A DNA stretch of 64,000 nt from Welwitschia mirabilis (GCA_051453625.1 JBOZIK010000001.1:253000053-253064052), one strand, 5' to 3'; positions 37,401 to 47,300 are shown, counted from the first letter of the stretch. The notes: generated by a model from the letters alone, not told the origin. Numbers and translations: made by a program.

Positions 37401-40400
37401 TGGAACAGCATAGAGCTTGATTAAATCAGAGAAAACAAGAATGGCTTCAGCAAGGCATACAATCACTCAAATATAGAGAGATCAGATAACATTCACCCTC
37501 ACACATAGTTTTCTTCAACACAGCCCTCCCTTTTATAAAGTCTAGAGAAGGTTAGAGATAGTGTTGCAAGACTTGAAGTCACCACCCAACTCGGCTAGGG
37601 GAAAGAACTTATGACTCGGCTCGACTTGAAACTCGGGAGTCAAAACGATTCATTAAAGAGTTTTATTTTTTAGCATTTTAAATACAGTTTAAGGATTTCA
37701 ATTACATTTTTAGACTTCTTACACTACATTAAGACATTTAAATGTCAAATATATGATGCATTGACATGTGTGAATCAAATCATCAGCAACATTTTTATAA
37801 TTTTTAGGATGGGAAACTACAGTACAAATCAAAAGTTCCCACACCCTGATACCAGCAGTTACCTTAAAAAGCTTGCTAGATAGGTATCAGTGTTTCACAA
37901 GTGTCCATTACAAATCAAAGGTACAGAAAAGGCTAAATCCATGCTATTCACTTTATTCAGAATATGTTTCATTCGATCCTTCATCCTCAAATCTCTCCCA
38001 GTCCAAATTGAGTGAAATCTGTATTAGAATAGAGGAGAAAGGACGTCTTATACTCCAAATTGTTGCTTGGTCCCATTAGATATTTTTAAGAAACTGTTTT
38101 CTTTAGATTGACTTCTTCCCTCCCTGACCCGTGTGGATTTAGCGAGACTCAGTGAGACTCACAGACTCACAAGTTTCGCAGAGACTTTGAGTTTTTGAAG
38201 AACATTCGGATTCGGCGAGAGTACTCGCAGACTCGCCATGGGTCTTGCAACACTGGTCAGGGATAAACACTGAAAGTACATTGACCATTTTTTAACTAAA
38301 TAAACCCAACTACAAAAGTGATTACATATAAGGATATTTTACACTTTCCTTATAGCTAATGATTTACAACACCAAAAAAGGAATAATAATCTAGAGGAAA
38401 GATTTAATGTTGAAACAGTTGTCCATACTACTAGCCCTGTGATCCCAACGAGCAGTACAGTCTTGCTTCTGATTTTTGAAATCCTGCAAGATTCTTTCTG
38501 CAGCAGTGATCAGTTCTACATGCTTATCACAAAAACAAGAAGTGATAATTGACATTTATTATGTGCGAATACATTTTTATAAGAGATTGTGTATGTCAAT
38601 AACTCTATGGGTCTCACATATAGATGGAAAATGGCAATGATTTATTGCTGTAACCAAATGCCTCAGTGATTCTGTTGTTGGGAACCATGGCAGGGGTTTC
38701 CTTGCAAAATAGTAAGGGAACCCATATGATGATCATTACTGTCCTCTTTTTGCTTTACAAAAATTTATGGTAGATTGGTATCTTCCTTTATGCATTGATG
38801 CGTACACATTGGTATGTGTATGTTATCTTCAGTTCAATGATCGGTGAAAGGCATCTCACAATTAGGAATCAATGAATTTCATTTTGGATTATACCATCAT
38901 AATGGAGAAGGCTTTTGATCCCTCACAAGCTAAAGTTACATGCCACTGCTGGATTAGAATGGCATTCTGCAAGAAACAGAAACACAGAAACAGTTGAATG
39001 CGTATGACTAAAATTTCTAGGTTCTCTAAAATTGAAACATGAGCAATTTAATAATTAACACAAAGGAAATCATACAAATACTCAATGTTGTTCCAAACAA
39101 GGCTACTTAAGCTATTGAATGAGTAAATTAGAACTCAGCAGTTCAGAATTTTTGGTACTATATATCATAGTTGTAAAATCCGGGTCAGATCACGGATCTT
39201 TTTTTTTTTTGATTTGGAGTTTCCGGATCACCAAATTGCCCTGCAGCGTTTTGTAGGTCGTTGTCAATTGCAAACATGGAAAAACCTTAGATCGAAATTT
39301 AAAACTTAGTGAAGAGCTTTTCATAAGATGTCTTCTTACTTATCACGCAACTTACCCCTACTTGAGAATGACAAAATGATCAAAATATTCTATGTGCATG
39401 GGGTTGAACCACAAAAAATAGTGAACCTCTCCCTATTTTTGTGGATCTCTTTGGATCTTTGCAAATCTCTTTGAATCTCTTCAGATTATTGTGGATCTCT
39501 TTAGATTGTTGTGGAACAGATCGCCCCGGATCATGATCCAGAGGCTTTAGATGTAGAACCAAAGGGAATTGTGATCTAGGACCAATTTGAAGCATTTTTT
39601 CTATCGGATTGAGATATAGATCGGCTCAGATCGCGATTCGAATCCACATTTCACAACTTATGTTATACACAATGGAAGCGAGAAAAATGATTTGGAGACC
39701 AAAATGCTTGTAAGCTATGTGAATTCAATTCAAATGAGCAAATACAAAATAATGTAGTTGTCTAGGCAGCTTAAAGATATGCATTGTGAGTTAAATTGGT
39801 GAATCTGATACAGATTTATGTCCTATGATCAACATAAGACATAGTGCTACAATCTTGTATTTAATCTTATAAATAAGCAAGCATATGCCAAGAAGTTACA
39901 GTTAAAAATCTGAATGGGGAAGAATGAATGCAAATACAAAGTGGTGTGGGGTATCTATGCAAACAAAAGAGAGTGAAATATAAGGTTAGAGAAGCCTCAC
40001 CCATATTGATGGGCACATCTGATTTTATGGTTCTCATAATGCTTAGCTCCTCACAGAAGGCTTGCTATGATGACTGAATTGTTTGGTGACTGTAGATAAT
40101 TAGATGGATGCTGCATGGGACAAGTCAGTCAACTATAAGGGCTAAAGGCTGGAGGCTGAAATGTTAGCTGTAGAAAGAGATATTTTAGAAACTTTGGTAA
40201 ACAAAGAGAATACACAAAACAGATTTGTATTGAATCACTTCATTACTATATTGTTTACTACACCATATAAAAATATACATGTGCTATCAGAAATAATGGT
40301 TTAAGTCATAACCAAACCATGACTAATATGTTCATTTGCTAACTGTAGATTTTGACTAATTGTACCTGAATACACTGATAATATAAAGTGTCATTGTTAA

Positions 40401-41464
40401 ACCTGGTGTAATAATATTACATATGAAGCTGATTCTCTTCATTCTTTCTTAGTGTCAAATATGTATCCACTTTATAATCTGACATTACATCAAGGGAAAG
40501 AAGAAACATTACCCTTGAACGTATACCACCATAATAGAAGGCTTACAGACAAATTGAATCTTGGTTTATGGATGAGTCACGTAATACTTTTTGAAGAGAC
40601 TAGTGGTATTGCTAAAATTGAAAGTTGTTAATGAACATAGTAGAAAACAGTTTGGTAAGCTGACTTATTTTCATGGCTTGGGAGTTTAAAATTCAGCAAA
40701 AATATGTATATCATTTGCAGAGGAGTTACACTGAAGATTTGGTGAGAACTTTTGTATAGATGAAAGCAAATGCTGCTGATATGATTTTAAAACAGAAACC
40801 TTCATATTTGTAAAGAAGTACAGAACAATTTTATTCTGAGATCCCTGAAGTGACTTTACTTCTGTACAGATACATGAGCTTGGAATGAAGCTTAATTTGC
40901 AAAAGAACCACAATCTTGAACTTCGACAGGAAATTCAAGGTGTGAACATTTCAACATCTGTGAAACTTTTCTTTGCACTAGCATTATTTGATTATTCAAC
41001 CTTTGCATATGTGGTTAGGATCCATCAAAGTACTCTCTTTTTCTTATTCATAGCTTTTTATGCACATATTTTTATTTAGAAGACTAGCTTCACTTTAGGT
41101 TGTAAATTGTGGTCAAACTTACAGTGCTTGGTATGGATTTTCTCTGTGTTTTTGTGAAGGGCTGCTTGATTACATGGAAATGCTTAATGATGGAGTTGAA
41201 AAGGCACATGAAACGGTATTTCTAATATGCACTTATGTGATTTATATGAGAAGGATCTATGGGCGTACAGAAAAACTTTAAAGGGAATATTCTTAAATCT
41301 AAGATCGCTGTATGCAGGTGGGTGTTTTGAAAAGACAGCTCGAGGACAAGGATCATGAAATACGGAGATTAACTGAGACCAAAAGGCAGAAGGTAGCAGT
41401 GAAAGACGAGAAGAAGTTTGATGAAACGGGAAATGTTGCAGAGGGAGGAAAGGGAAGCAGATGA
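4424..41464 (+). CDS. FIP37: FIP37 (WTAP orthologue), m6A writer-complex subunit; 3' ten exons, N-terminus missing
   Basis: Ten exons join in phase: 4424-4460, 17833-17920, 18074-18138, 18296-18373, 27700-27747, 28714-28767, 36555-36716, 40870-40939, 41160-41215 and 41318-41464. All nine introns are GT-AG, and the product is 267 residues plus a split first codon. The protein matches plant FIP37: SAVRDLKSQLKPPS, ARRLLLDPAIHEEFTRLK and KMLMAKCRTLQEENEEIG are family hallmarks. It is an almost continuous charged coiled coil. In the known family, FIP37/WTAP is a nuclear coiled-coil adaptor that works with the methyltransferases MTA and MTB, with VIRILIZER and with HAKAI. Arabidopsis FIP37 has about 330 residues, so roughly 60-70 N-terminal residues are missing. 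No frameshift or stop is seen, so the gene looks intact. Its introns reach about 13.4, 9.3, 7.8 and 4.2 kb and hold most of the repeats listed here. Confidence 0.93.
4461..8730. other. First large FIP37 intron, left part
   Basis: Non-coding and AT-rich, with a 10-N gap at 5831-5840. Around 7340-7560 an open frame coincides with GATTCT/AGAATC-rich partly inverted sequence that looks more like a degraded MITE than a gene. No family could be assigned. Confidence 0.4.
9483..10296. other. Assembly gap in a G-rich purine tract
   Basis: 814 N. The words GGAAGGCACGGGGGA stand on both sides of the gap. The surrounding tract is almost pure G/A on the + strand. The gap was probably caused by the homopurine run. 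Confidence 0.9.
11201..12116. other. Assembly gap in tandem copy 2
   Basis: 916 N. By comparison with the gap-free third copy, only about 140 bp should be missing, between GCATC(T/C)AGT and TTTTCAATTCT. Confidence 0.85.
12503..13411. other. Assembly gap in tandem copy 2, probably a few bases in reality
   Basis: 909 N. In copy 3 the flanking words ATTAGAGGAAACA..AGAA and AGATGCCCACC are separated by only about ten bases, so the true missing sequence is likely under 20 bp. Confidence 0.85.
15396..15777. repeat. LTR-like fragment
   Basis: It starts TGTTGGGGATGATTG and contains GAGGTTTAACGAGGTTCAAC followed by CCTACATCCTCGAGAAAGC. This is the arrangement common in plant LTRs (TTTAACGTGGTTCGG then CCTACGTCCACGG). 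The right boundary is uncertain. No partner LTR is visible in the window, so it is a solo or truncated LTR. Confidence 0.5.
15778..15993. mobile_element. Small TIR element (hAT-like MITE candidate)
   Basis: It begins CTGTTGTCTTGCAAACT and ends GCATCTGACAACAG, giving an 8-base terminal inverted repeat CTGTTGTC. Inside are repeated GAGTCTGGCAAGTCTG-type words like those in the element at 37559-38255. No convincing target duplication was found. Confidence 0.4.
15994..17832. other. FIP37 intron, right end before exon b
   Basis: Non-coding. Open frames at 16126-16380 (+) and 16853-17110 (-) show no family motif and no codon pattern to support a gene. Confidence 0.4.
17833..17920 (+). CDS. FIP37: FIP37 exon b
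   Basis: Residues 13-41 of the partial protein. The sequence includes EEELEKWRSAFQNGSFIP, matching the family block K-W-x-S-A-F-Q-N. The acceptor is ATTGCAG and the donor GTACTC. The exon ends in phase 1, with the G of a Glu codon completed by the next exon. Confidence 0.9.
18074..18138 (+). CDS. FIP37: FIP37 exon c
   Basis: Residues 42-63, ending NLKSSEESLKEQ, a block nearly invariant in plant FIP37. The acceptor is TTTTCAG and the donor GTATCA. The 153-bp intron before it and the 157-bp intron after it are the only short introns in this half of the gene. Confidence 0.93.
18296..18373 (+). CDS. FIP37: FIP37 exon d
   Basis: Residues 64-89, containing EAAFIVNFAKREQEIAELK. It is 26 whole codons in phase 0 at both ends, with acceptor CTAACAG and donor GTGCAC. 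A 57-bp tandem duplication begins 20 bp downstream in the intron. Confidence 0.94.
18394..18507 (+). repeat. 57-bp tandem duplication
   Basis: Units 18394-18450 and 18451-18507 both run from CTTACCCTTTCTT to CAATTGATCTG and differ at only two positions. The few differences indicate a recent duplication inside the intron. Confidence 0.95.
18771..20242 (-). repeat. Element A 3' LTR (left)
   Basis: On + it starts TGATCGTAGCTTTGTAGTGA and ends CACATGCAAACA. On the - strand it is preceded by the AAGGGGTG-type polypurine tract (20243-20250). It matches the right LTR along its length. Confidence 0.93.
20775..20902. other. Assembly gap inside element A
   Basis: 128 N within the 3' non-coding part of element A, left of its twin hairpin repeats. 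Confidence 0.9.
20943..21050 (-). repeat. Element A twin 3' hairpin repeats
   Basis: Two related blocks (20943-20989 and 21009-21050) have the form TGCATTG..GCGAGTGT..TATAGCCC..ATGCA. Each can fold by pairing the CTGCATTG-like and CAATGCAG-like arms. The same blocks occur in elements B1 and C. Confidence 0.7.
21572..22387 (-). pseudogene. Element A acidic segment and integrase-like tail
   Basis: A 148-residue open frame (22387-21941) is rich in Asp, Glu, Ser and Pro, with no recognised domain. After a stop, a second frame (21880-21572) ends KHYHLYNHRL, like the end of element B2's integrase-type tail (KHYDLYNRHLKPF). In an Athila-type element, protease to integrase should lie between gag and this tail, but here only this acidic segment does. 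Its function is unknown. Confidence 0.6.
22679..22948 (-). pseudogene. Element A gag C-terminal relic
   Basis: In a - strand frame offset from the annotated start, a Ser/Pro-rich stretch leads into NSLEDTLTRFMEAPMQTNQK. Element B2 has the parallel NSLEDTLMRFTKAQMQTNQ. This conservation between copies marks it as former gag. Stops interrupt it. Confidence 0.65.
23715..23822 (-). repeat. Element A twin 5'-leader hairpins
   Basis: Two copies (23715-23740 and 23795-23822) of GGT-nnn-ACTGG-AAAAGG(G)A-CCAGT-(A)ACC. The ACTGG/CCAGT arms and outer GGT/ACC pair, giving a short hairpin in the RNA. They lie between the primer site and gag. Confidence 0.75.
23902..23919 (-). promoter_or_regulatory. Element A primer-binding site (tRNA-Asp-like)
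   Basis: The + strand CCCCTGACAACAGTGCCA lies five bases from the right LTR. It resembles the 3' end of plant tRNA-Asp (CCCCGGCAACGGCGCCA) with transition changes and one extra base. tRNA-Asp priming is known for the Athila lineage. Confidence 0.75.
23925..25429 (-). repeat. Element A 5' LTR (right)
   Basis: It starts TGATCGTAGCTTTGTAGTGA and ends GGCATGCAAACA. It contains an exact 26-bp tandem duplication (25091-25116 and 25117-25142) absent from the left LTR, which explains most of the length difference. Confidence 0.93.
25435..27180. other. FIP37 intron between element A and exon e
   Basis: Non-coding. The open frames at 25855-26187 (-) and 26732-26977 (+) show no recognisable family. 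Confidence 0.4.
27182..27590 (+). repeat. Diverged ~245-bp tandem duplication upstream of exon e
   Basis: Two copies begin at 27182 and 27428 with CTTATTGAGGG. They share TTTTGCTTTTGATC, CTACAGTGAGCATGTGTTTAT and GGTGGCTTTTT..GTTTT..TTAATTT. The copies differ by many substitutions and one insertion, so the duplication is old. The second copy ends about 110 bp before the exon. Confidence 0.8.
27700..27747 (+). CDS. FIP37: FIP37 exon e
   Basis: Residues 90-105, SAVRDLKSQLKPPSLK, sixteen whole codons. The acceptor is CATGCAG and the donor GTACAT. It lies 9.3 kb from exon d because element A and other repeats sit in the intron. Confidence 0.94.
28714..28767 (+). CDS. FIP37: FIP37 exon f
   Basis: Residues 106-123, ARRLLLDPAIHEEFTRLK, eighteen whole codons and one of the best conserved stretches of the family. 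The acceptor is GTGCAG and the donor GTATCA. Confidence 0.95.
30989..31032 (+). repeat. 22-bp tandem duplication
   Basis: TTATCTTATTCACTGGGAATGT occurs twice in a row (30989-31010 and 31011-31032). Confidence 0.95.
31193..33560. other. Intron sequence with no identified feature
   Basis: AT-rich, non-coding. A weak resemblance between about 30871 and 31274 (CTTGTTTTAGAGGGTG) hints at another old local duplication. Nothing else is supported. Confidence 0.35.
36555..36716 (+). CDS. FIP37: FIP37 exon g (core coiled coil)
   Basis: Residues 124-177, the largest exon, 54 whole codons. It carries EEKDKKIKELEENLAAVNFT followed by KMLMAKCRTLQEENEEIG, the diagnostic block shared by plant FIP37 and close to that of animal WTAP. 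The acceptor is CCCCAG and the donor GTCAGT. Confidence 0.96.
37310..38385. repeat. LTR-like fragment interrupted by a hAT element
   Basis: The left part has ATTAATGTGATTTGGGCCC then CTATGTCCATGGAA, the degenerate plant LTR arrangement also seen at 15396-15777, followed by a TTTTATAAAGTCTAG region. After the hAT element, similar AT-rich sequence continues to about 38385. Boundaries are uncertain. Confidence 0.4.
37559..38255. mobile_element. Non-autonomous hAT element, 697 bp
   Basis: The ends TAGTGTTGCAAGACT and GTCTTGCAACACTG form a terminal inverted repeat (CAGTGTTGCAAGAC). Outside them stand GTTAGAGA (37551-37558) and GTCAGGGA (38256-38263), an 8-bp duplication differing by two transitions, as expected for an old hAT insertion. 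Subterminal sequence is rich in GACTC/GAGTC and CTCG words. There is no transposase inside. Confidence 0.8.
39166..39662. mobile_element. Second hAT-like element, 497 bp, GATC-rich
   Basis: The ends CATAGTTGTAAAATCC and CATTTCACAACTTATG are inverted repeats with small differences. The flanks CTATATAT and TTATACAC are compatible with a decayed 8-bp duplication (three transitions). The interior carries reiterated GGATCTCTTT-type words at 39440-39510 and symmetric GGATC/GATCC motifs near both ends. Confidence 0.65.
40870..40939 (+). CDS. FIP37: FIP37 exon h
   Basis: Residues 178-200, IHELGMKLNLQKNHNLELRQ then EIQ. It follows the ...ASEGK end of exon g exactly as in the family. The acceptor is TGTACAG. 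The donor is GTGTGA, leaving one base of a Gly codon. Confidence 0.93.
41160..41215 (+). CDS. FIP37: FIP37 exon i
   Basis: Residues 201-219, GLLDYMEMLNDGVEKAHET, aligning with the GLYKHMEELTNDVERSNET-type block of the family. The acceptor is GTGAAG, a weaker non-CAG site, but it is the only one that keeps phase. The donor is GTATTT. Confidence 0.88.
41318..41464 (+). CDS. FIP37: FIP37 terminal exon j with stop
   Basis: Residues 220-267 plus TGA at 41462-41464. The coiled coil continues (VLKRQLEDKDHEIRRLTETK) and ends in a charged, Gly-rich tail (KRQK...EGGKGSR). The C-terminal tail is the most variable part of the family, so its divergence is expected. Confidence 0.92.
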   Translation: MGVLKRQLEDKDHEIRRLTETKRQKVAVKDEKKFDETGNVAEGGKGSR

Positions 41465-41568
41465 TTTACTTGTTATAATTTCAACTAATTGTGTAGTGAG
41501 GACTAAGGGAAAAAGGAATGTCATTTCTCTTGCCTCTGTTCTGTGTACAAAAATGGTAATTACAAGGT

Positions 41569-41574
41569 AATAAA
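41569..41574 (+). promoter_or_regulatory. Poly(A) signal of FIP37
   Basis: A canonical AATAAA lies 105 bp downstream of the stop codon, in T-rich sequence typical of a plant 3' UTR. The cleavage site itself cannot be placed. Confidence 0.55.
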
Positions 41575-41599
41575 TGTTTCTATTCAGATTTTGAGAACT

Positions 41600-42970
41600 G
41601 CATTATCCTTTAATAATATCCTTACTGTTTGCCCAAATAGAAGTTTAGCTTGCAGTTTAGGTTAACTCATTCTTCAAAGTTTCTTCAGTTCGACCTTTTG
41701 GGGGTTTTTCTTTCAAAATTATGATAGGATTCAACTAAAACCCATTTATCTTAACAAATCTCTTTTATTATTAATTTGAAACTTCAAATTGTTAAACACT
41801 CAAATTATACTATGACGGAAAAAGCTTCATACTGTAAAAAAGTAAGATCTTCAAAATATTGCATGTGAAGCCTTCAACTTCCAAATGAAAACACATCTTA
41901 AATACTTAAAAAAGCTGCCAATTTTGAAATGAACAGTTTTCACAATTTTCCACATCAGTTTTTCTAAGCTTTTTACAAAGGTTTTCACCTTGTCTCTTGA
42001 TAAGATTTTTGCTCAGTTAATTTTGTGAGCTATTGGTAACCTAATTTTGTTCAGTTGTATCTGTTATTTTTATTTCATCCTTCATTATTTGGTGTTCTAA
42101 GTTATAATCGTCTTGTCTCATAACTGGATCTTTGGTATTACATTTGCTGCATTTTAACATGTCATCTTTCTTCATCCACAATCCCCATTCAGAAGTGTGG
42201 TTCCATGGCTAGGCAGGGTGTCAATTATGAAGAAAGAGGGACTGGTCCCCCTCTTATATTGACAAACACTGAATCGAGATTTTAAGGAAACAATAGAGAA
42301 TGTATACCTATGAATTTTCTTCCCACAAGTTACTTTTATCATAAATATAGCTTTGATAAAAACTCCTGAAAGCTGCCAATGAGATGTATGACTGGACAAT
42401 AAGTTGAACATTGGAGGATTAAGCTTTTGATATTAGGTTAGATTAGGATGAATGCAAGCATCAATTATAGTAAAGATGTGAAATTGCAACAATACTTTTC
42501 GGAATCAGTTTTCTTGTTTTTTGGAGGAAAAGATTAGTTGTGAGATATATTTTTAATGTGATGTTAATTCTTCCTCTTGTTTGAAACCACAGCCTAATGT
42601 AAAGAACATGGGCATTTTACGAGTACATAAAGTATGTGAAGCATTTCAAAATTTTACACTCCCTTTTATTATGAAATCTGCATTTTGGTTCTCACAAACA
42701 ATAGAATGCTGTTATCTTGAATCAGATCAGATTATGCATTTGGTTATCTTTTTAAAAAAGGAATTCAAAGAGAAATGTATTAAACTTGTGAGGGTCATTC
42801 GTTAGGTTTGCTGGATGAAAATTCTTGAACGGATCACTAGTTAACATGGCTAGATGAAAATCCGTGGGCGACGCTTATCTAGGTTGAAGTTAACCACCAA
42901 TTGGCTAGAGGTTGTTTGTGAGTATACCCAGGATGTTGAAACTTTTGTCACGTGCATCTTGAATACTAGC
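41600..42970. other. Intergenic DNA downstream of FIP37
   Basis: AT-rich with small unrelated open frames (42172-42411, 42581-42805). No gene or repeat was identified. Confidence 0.4.
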
Positions 42971-42971
42971 C

Positions 42972-43080
42972 ACAAGTAAACCCTACATATTATAGCATTT
43001 GACCCCACGTTGTTGGAGCTCACAACTAATAATCATGGGTTAGACCAACTACATTATGTGTCAAACACTTGAATAATTAG
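42972..43080 (+). repeat. Repeat X, left copy
   Basis: About 107 bp starting CCACAAGTAAACCCTACAT and containing AATAATCATGGG. It is repeated in the same orientation at 53537-53640 with many substitutions. The two copies bracket the whole nested cluster. Confidence 0.75.
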
Positions 43081-43082
43081 TG

Positions 43083-44334
43083 TAAGCATGGAAAGTAGGA
43101 TGTGATTCCCAAAGACCATTAAACATTAGTATAAACTGAGTTGTAAACATGAAGAAATCATTCAGAAAAATATAAAAAGCTCAAGATATTTTAGTATAAT
43201 AAAAAGCATAACAAGAAAGTAAAACATCCACAAGTATGTAAAAAGATTGAACCAAATATTAACTAATGTTTTTTCGATTATGTAAAGCATTAAAAGAATG
43301 TTACAAGCCACACTTAAAATTAAGAGATTAAACCAAAGAACAATAGTATTTTATTAATGAGATAGAACAAAACTACATTGATAAATAAAAAACATCAAGC
43401 TACAACTGAAATGTCATGCTATCCTTAAGTGCTAGCCCATTTTAGGTGAAAGATTTAGAAGATAGACATGAAAAGCATCAACCTTAGGGTGAAGTACAAT
43501 AGAGTTTGTCTACAAATTGCCAAAAATATTGATGAATTCCCAATAGATGAAGAGTTTAGTCCTTTTTATAGAGAAAAGGAGGGTTAGCATTTGGACATTT
43601 TAGGGTTTTCTATTAGAAAATTGTCACTTTATAGTAGGAGGTAATGACTGATTTTGATGCAGTAACAAAATGGAGCCCCAACCGGAAGTTGATCACTTTT
43701 CCATGACAACTTCAGAAGAATGTAAGTTTGGAAGACATTCTGCAAAAGGGACTGACGCCGTCGTACATGTAACTGGTGCTACTCGTGTTTTTTGCCTGTT
43801 TAGCTCCAGTTTGTGCCACATACTCCAAAATGTTGCTAAATTCCTGAAAATGTCATGGAGAAATGCATAAGATCAAGTATGGCATAGAAAATAGCATAAA
43901 ACATATTTTTGTCGTTAAAAAGGTTATATTGACGTCTTCAGTATGATAAATTTATTTGATACACCCCCAACAAAACTTTTGCTAGTCGCTTAGCAAAAAG
44001 TTGATAAAGAATGACTAACATGGAAAATTAAAAAAAAAAGAAGAACATTCAAGCATTATTTGAAAAATGATAAAAACTTTGAAAATCTTGGCCAATTTTT
44101 GAAAAAGTGAGGCATTAAAATTATAAATTTCATAAAATATGTGAATGCCAAACCCCTCAAAGCTAAACTTTGTCCCCAAAGTTTGAAAACGTAGGAAAAT
44201 TTAATGTTGAATTTGAGAAACAAGTTAATACCACATCAGAATGACGATGCTTAGTGTCTATAGCACCAATGCAGTTAAACATTCCACAAATGAATCATTA
44301 GTGCTACATTATTTTATTTTTCTTTTGATTCTAC

Positions 44335-44384
<50 letters not shown>

Positions 44385-47300
44385 CACACTAGGGATATCA
44401 TTGGCTTATTATCCTAATAAATAAATAATTTATTCACATAAATTCTTTAAAAAAAGATACATCATAAAAGTAGAAAAAAACCTTTTTTTCTTTGGTTGTT
44501 TCCAAATTAGAAACATTAAATGAATGAAAGTCTTAATAAAAAAACTAAAAGATAAGTATGACTTACTCTTAAAAAAGAATTCATTAATGTTAATTAAAAC
44601 CATGGAATCATAAAGCCCTTTTATTCTTCTTATAAAAAGGCTACAACCCATGATTGATAAGTTTCATAAACTCATAATAATATGAATGAGGTAGGTGGTC
44701 AATGAGCCTTATGAAGTACTACCATGTTGGAAGATGTGGGTTTTACTTATAGGGAATGGATTAAGGTAATGATTATATAGGTGGTAATGCTTAGATGATT
44801 TCATAAGAGGTACACCCTTAGGTAACATTAGTTTCATTACAAGTGGACCAACCCATTTCAAGTCTAATTTACAACAAAAAAAATCTAATCTAAAATATTA
44901 CAATAAATTTAAATATTTCTCAAAATAGAGGGTTTTTAAGTAAACCATGAAAAAATACTTAATGGTATGAAAGCTAAGAATGTTAAGGTTATGAGGACTA
45001 TGATTGATGAAGGGTTATGAACTATAAGAGAATCTAGATAAATTTTAAACATAAGTCTATGAAACTAGATAGAACATCAAACATGCAAGAAATAGAGGTT
45101 ATGCATTCAAGGTATAAATGGGTTTATGCCTTACCTTATTTATGATTATTTAAAAATTCTTGCAAGACATCATTTTGAGGGGAGGATAAAGATAATTTAG
45201 AAGCCACTAAAAAAGTGAAAGTTTATTAAAAGAATTATGATTATAATCTTTAGAAAGTACTTTAAATATAATGAAGGTTTATCTTCTTCCTAACATTTTA
45301 GATCTGTCTTAAATGATAAAGATGAAATATAAACATTTTTCTCATGAGAATGTTGAGAAGAGGGCAAGGCTTCTACATATGCTAGATTAGGTGTGGGTTC
45401 TTTTTTTATGTTGTCTTCCTCACAAGGTTTGCTACATGACTTGTCTTTAGATGTATAACTCTTTTCAAGTATAAGACTCTTCTTAAGTAAGTGCTCATCC
45501 TCTAATGGTTGGTTATCCTCTAGGTCCTAAATAGTTTCCTCACCATTCCTAAAGGATATGAGTTGGGTATAATTTATTTGACTATTATTTATCTTTTTAA
45601 GTGTTTCTAGACTCTTAAGATCAATAAATGGAAAAATGTCTTTCTCTTTATATTACTTAAGTATACAAAGATTTGAGTAGTGACTTGATTTAATCATTGA
45701 ATATTGTGCTTGATCTTTTGAAAGATGAAAGGGATTTATTGGTTTACATGATGTTGGTTTTAGTTGATTTGCATTTAGAATTCCATGAACTTTTTACGGG
45801 TATTTTCTAAGGAATGTAAATAGTATTGTTGAGTATTTAAAGATAGATGAAATTGATCAAATGATAAATAATAAGGGAGAGGAGATGAAGGGTTAAATAA
45901 TGAAGGATATAAATTAAGATGTAAGGGAATTAATAAGGTGATGAGGGATAAGGATTATGAGAAATGGTAGAAGGTACATATTCACAATTCTCTTACCAAG
46001 GATATAATTTATGCATGCTAGATGATGAAGAAAAGATGAAGGTATATCTAAATATTTAAGTTAAAGGTAATCCCTAATAAATTTCTTAGATTAAAGATAA
46101 TATCATATAGTTTGTTTTGGTTAGATTTAGTTAACAAAATTATATGTATCTTTACAATTGTAATAAAAAGAAATGATTTCAATATTAGGGTCCATGTGGG
46201 ATTTGAAATGTACTCCATATAATCTACTAAAAGTGCCATGTCTTTAATCCATTCTAAAGTTTCAGAGGAGATATAACATCTAAAAATATTGATGAGATTT
46301 ATAAGATAAAGGGAATAGAGTTTGGATGAGAAATTCTTAAAAGAACTAGTACTACTAATGAGGTCTAATAATGGTACTATGGTTTTGAGCAGCTAAGGAT
46401 TAGGAATAGATAATTATAATTCTTACAGTAGCACAAATTGGTTTTTGTAGTAAGTCATAAAAAATAAAGTGTAGAAATTAAAATATCTAAGTTTAAAATA
46501 AAATAGAAGCCTATGAAAACCTTGAGAAAAATAGTGCCATATAATACTAAATATAAATTTAAAAGCTAATGTAATACACACAAATTTGAAAATAAAATCT
46601 ATTATATTTGAAATGAAAGGGGAAAATGAGCAAATAAAGCTATTGTATATTTTTATCATTCTTGATTTCAATTAATCTTTATGATTTTTTTCATTGCTTT
46701 GCCCTTAGTTTAATAGAAACTAAGTAGTAAAACTTGCATAAACTAATTAGTCTTACACATGAAGAGATTAATATAATAATAATATTTTAGATTAAAGCTA
46801 AAAAATTTTAATAAAAACTTAAAAGAACTTAAAAAAGGAACTAGTTCAGGTATCACTAGAAAGAACCAGTACCAATTACTAGTAAGTATAGAAACCAAAG
46901 GTGTAGAAATTAAAATGTAAGAAAACTAGGACTAGTTTGAGTATCATTAAAATAAGACTTATACCAATTACTAGAAAATGAAAAAATAAAAATGCTAAAT
47001 TCTAAGATTGAGGAAAATAAAAATTTATGCATGCTCTATAAGGCTACCATTCCATTATCCCCTACAATGGTGTCAAAAAGCTACTTGTGATTAACTTTAA
47101 CAAATAAAAACAAGGTCCTTCTTTACAGAAATATCCTAGTATTATTCTTTACTTAGGGATAACTAGTAATAAATTAAAAATAATAATAAAACCAAATTCA
47201 AAAATATTTGAGGAAAATAAAATAGAAGAAAGAAAACATGTTTAGAAAGATTAAAGACTAAAGCTAGGACTAGAGCATAGCTCTTAGGATCTACCATAAA

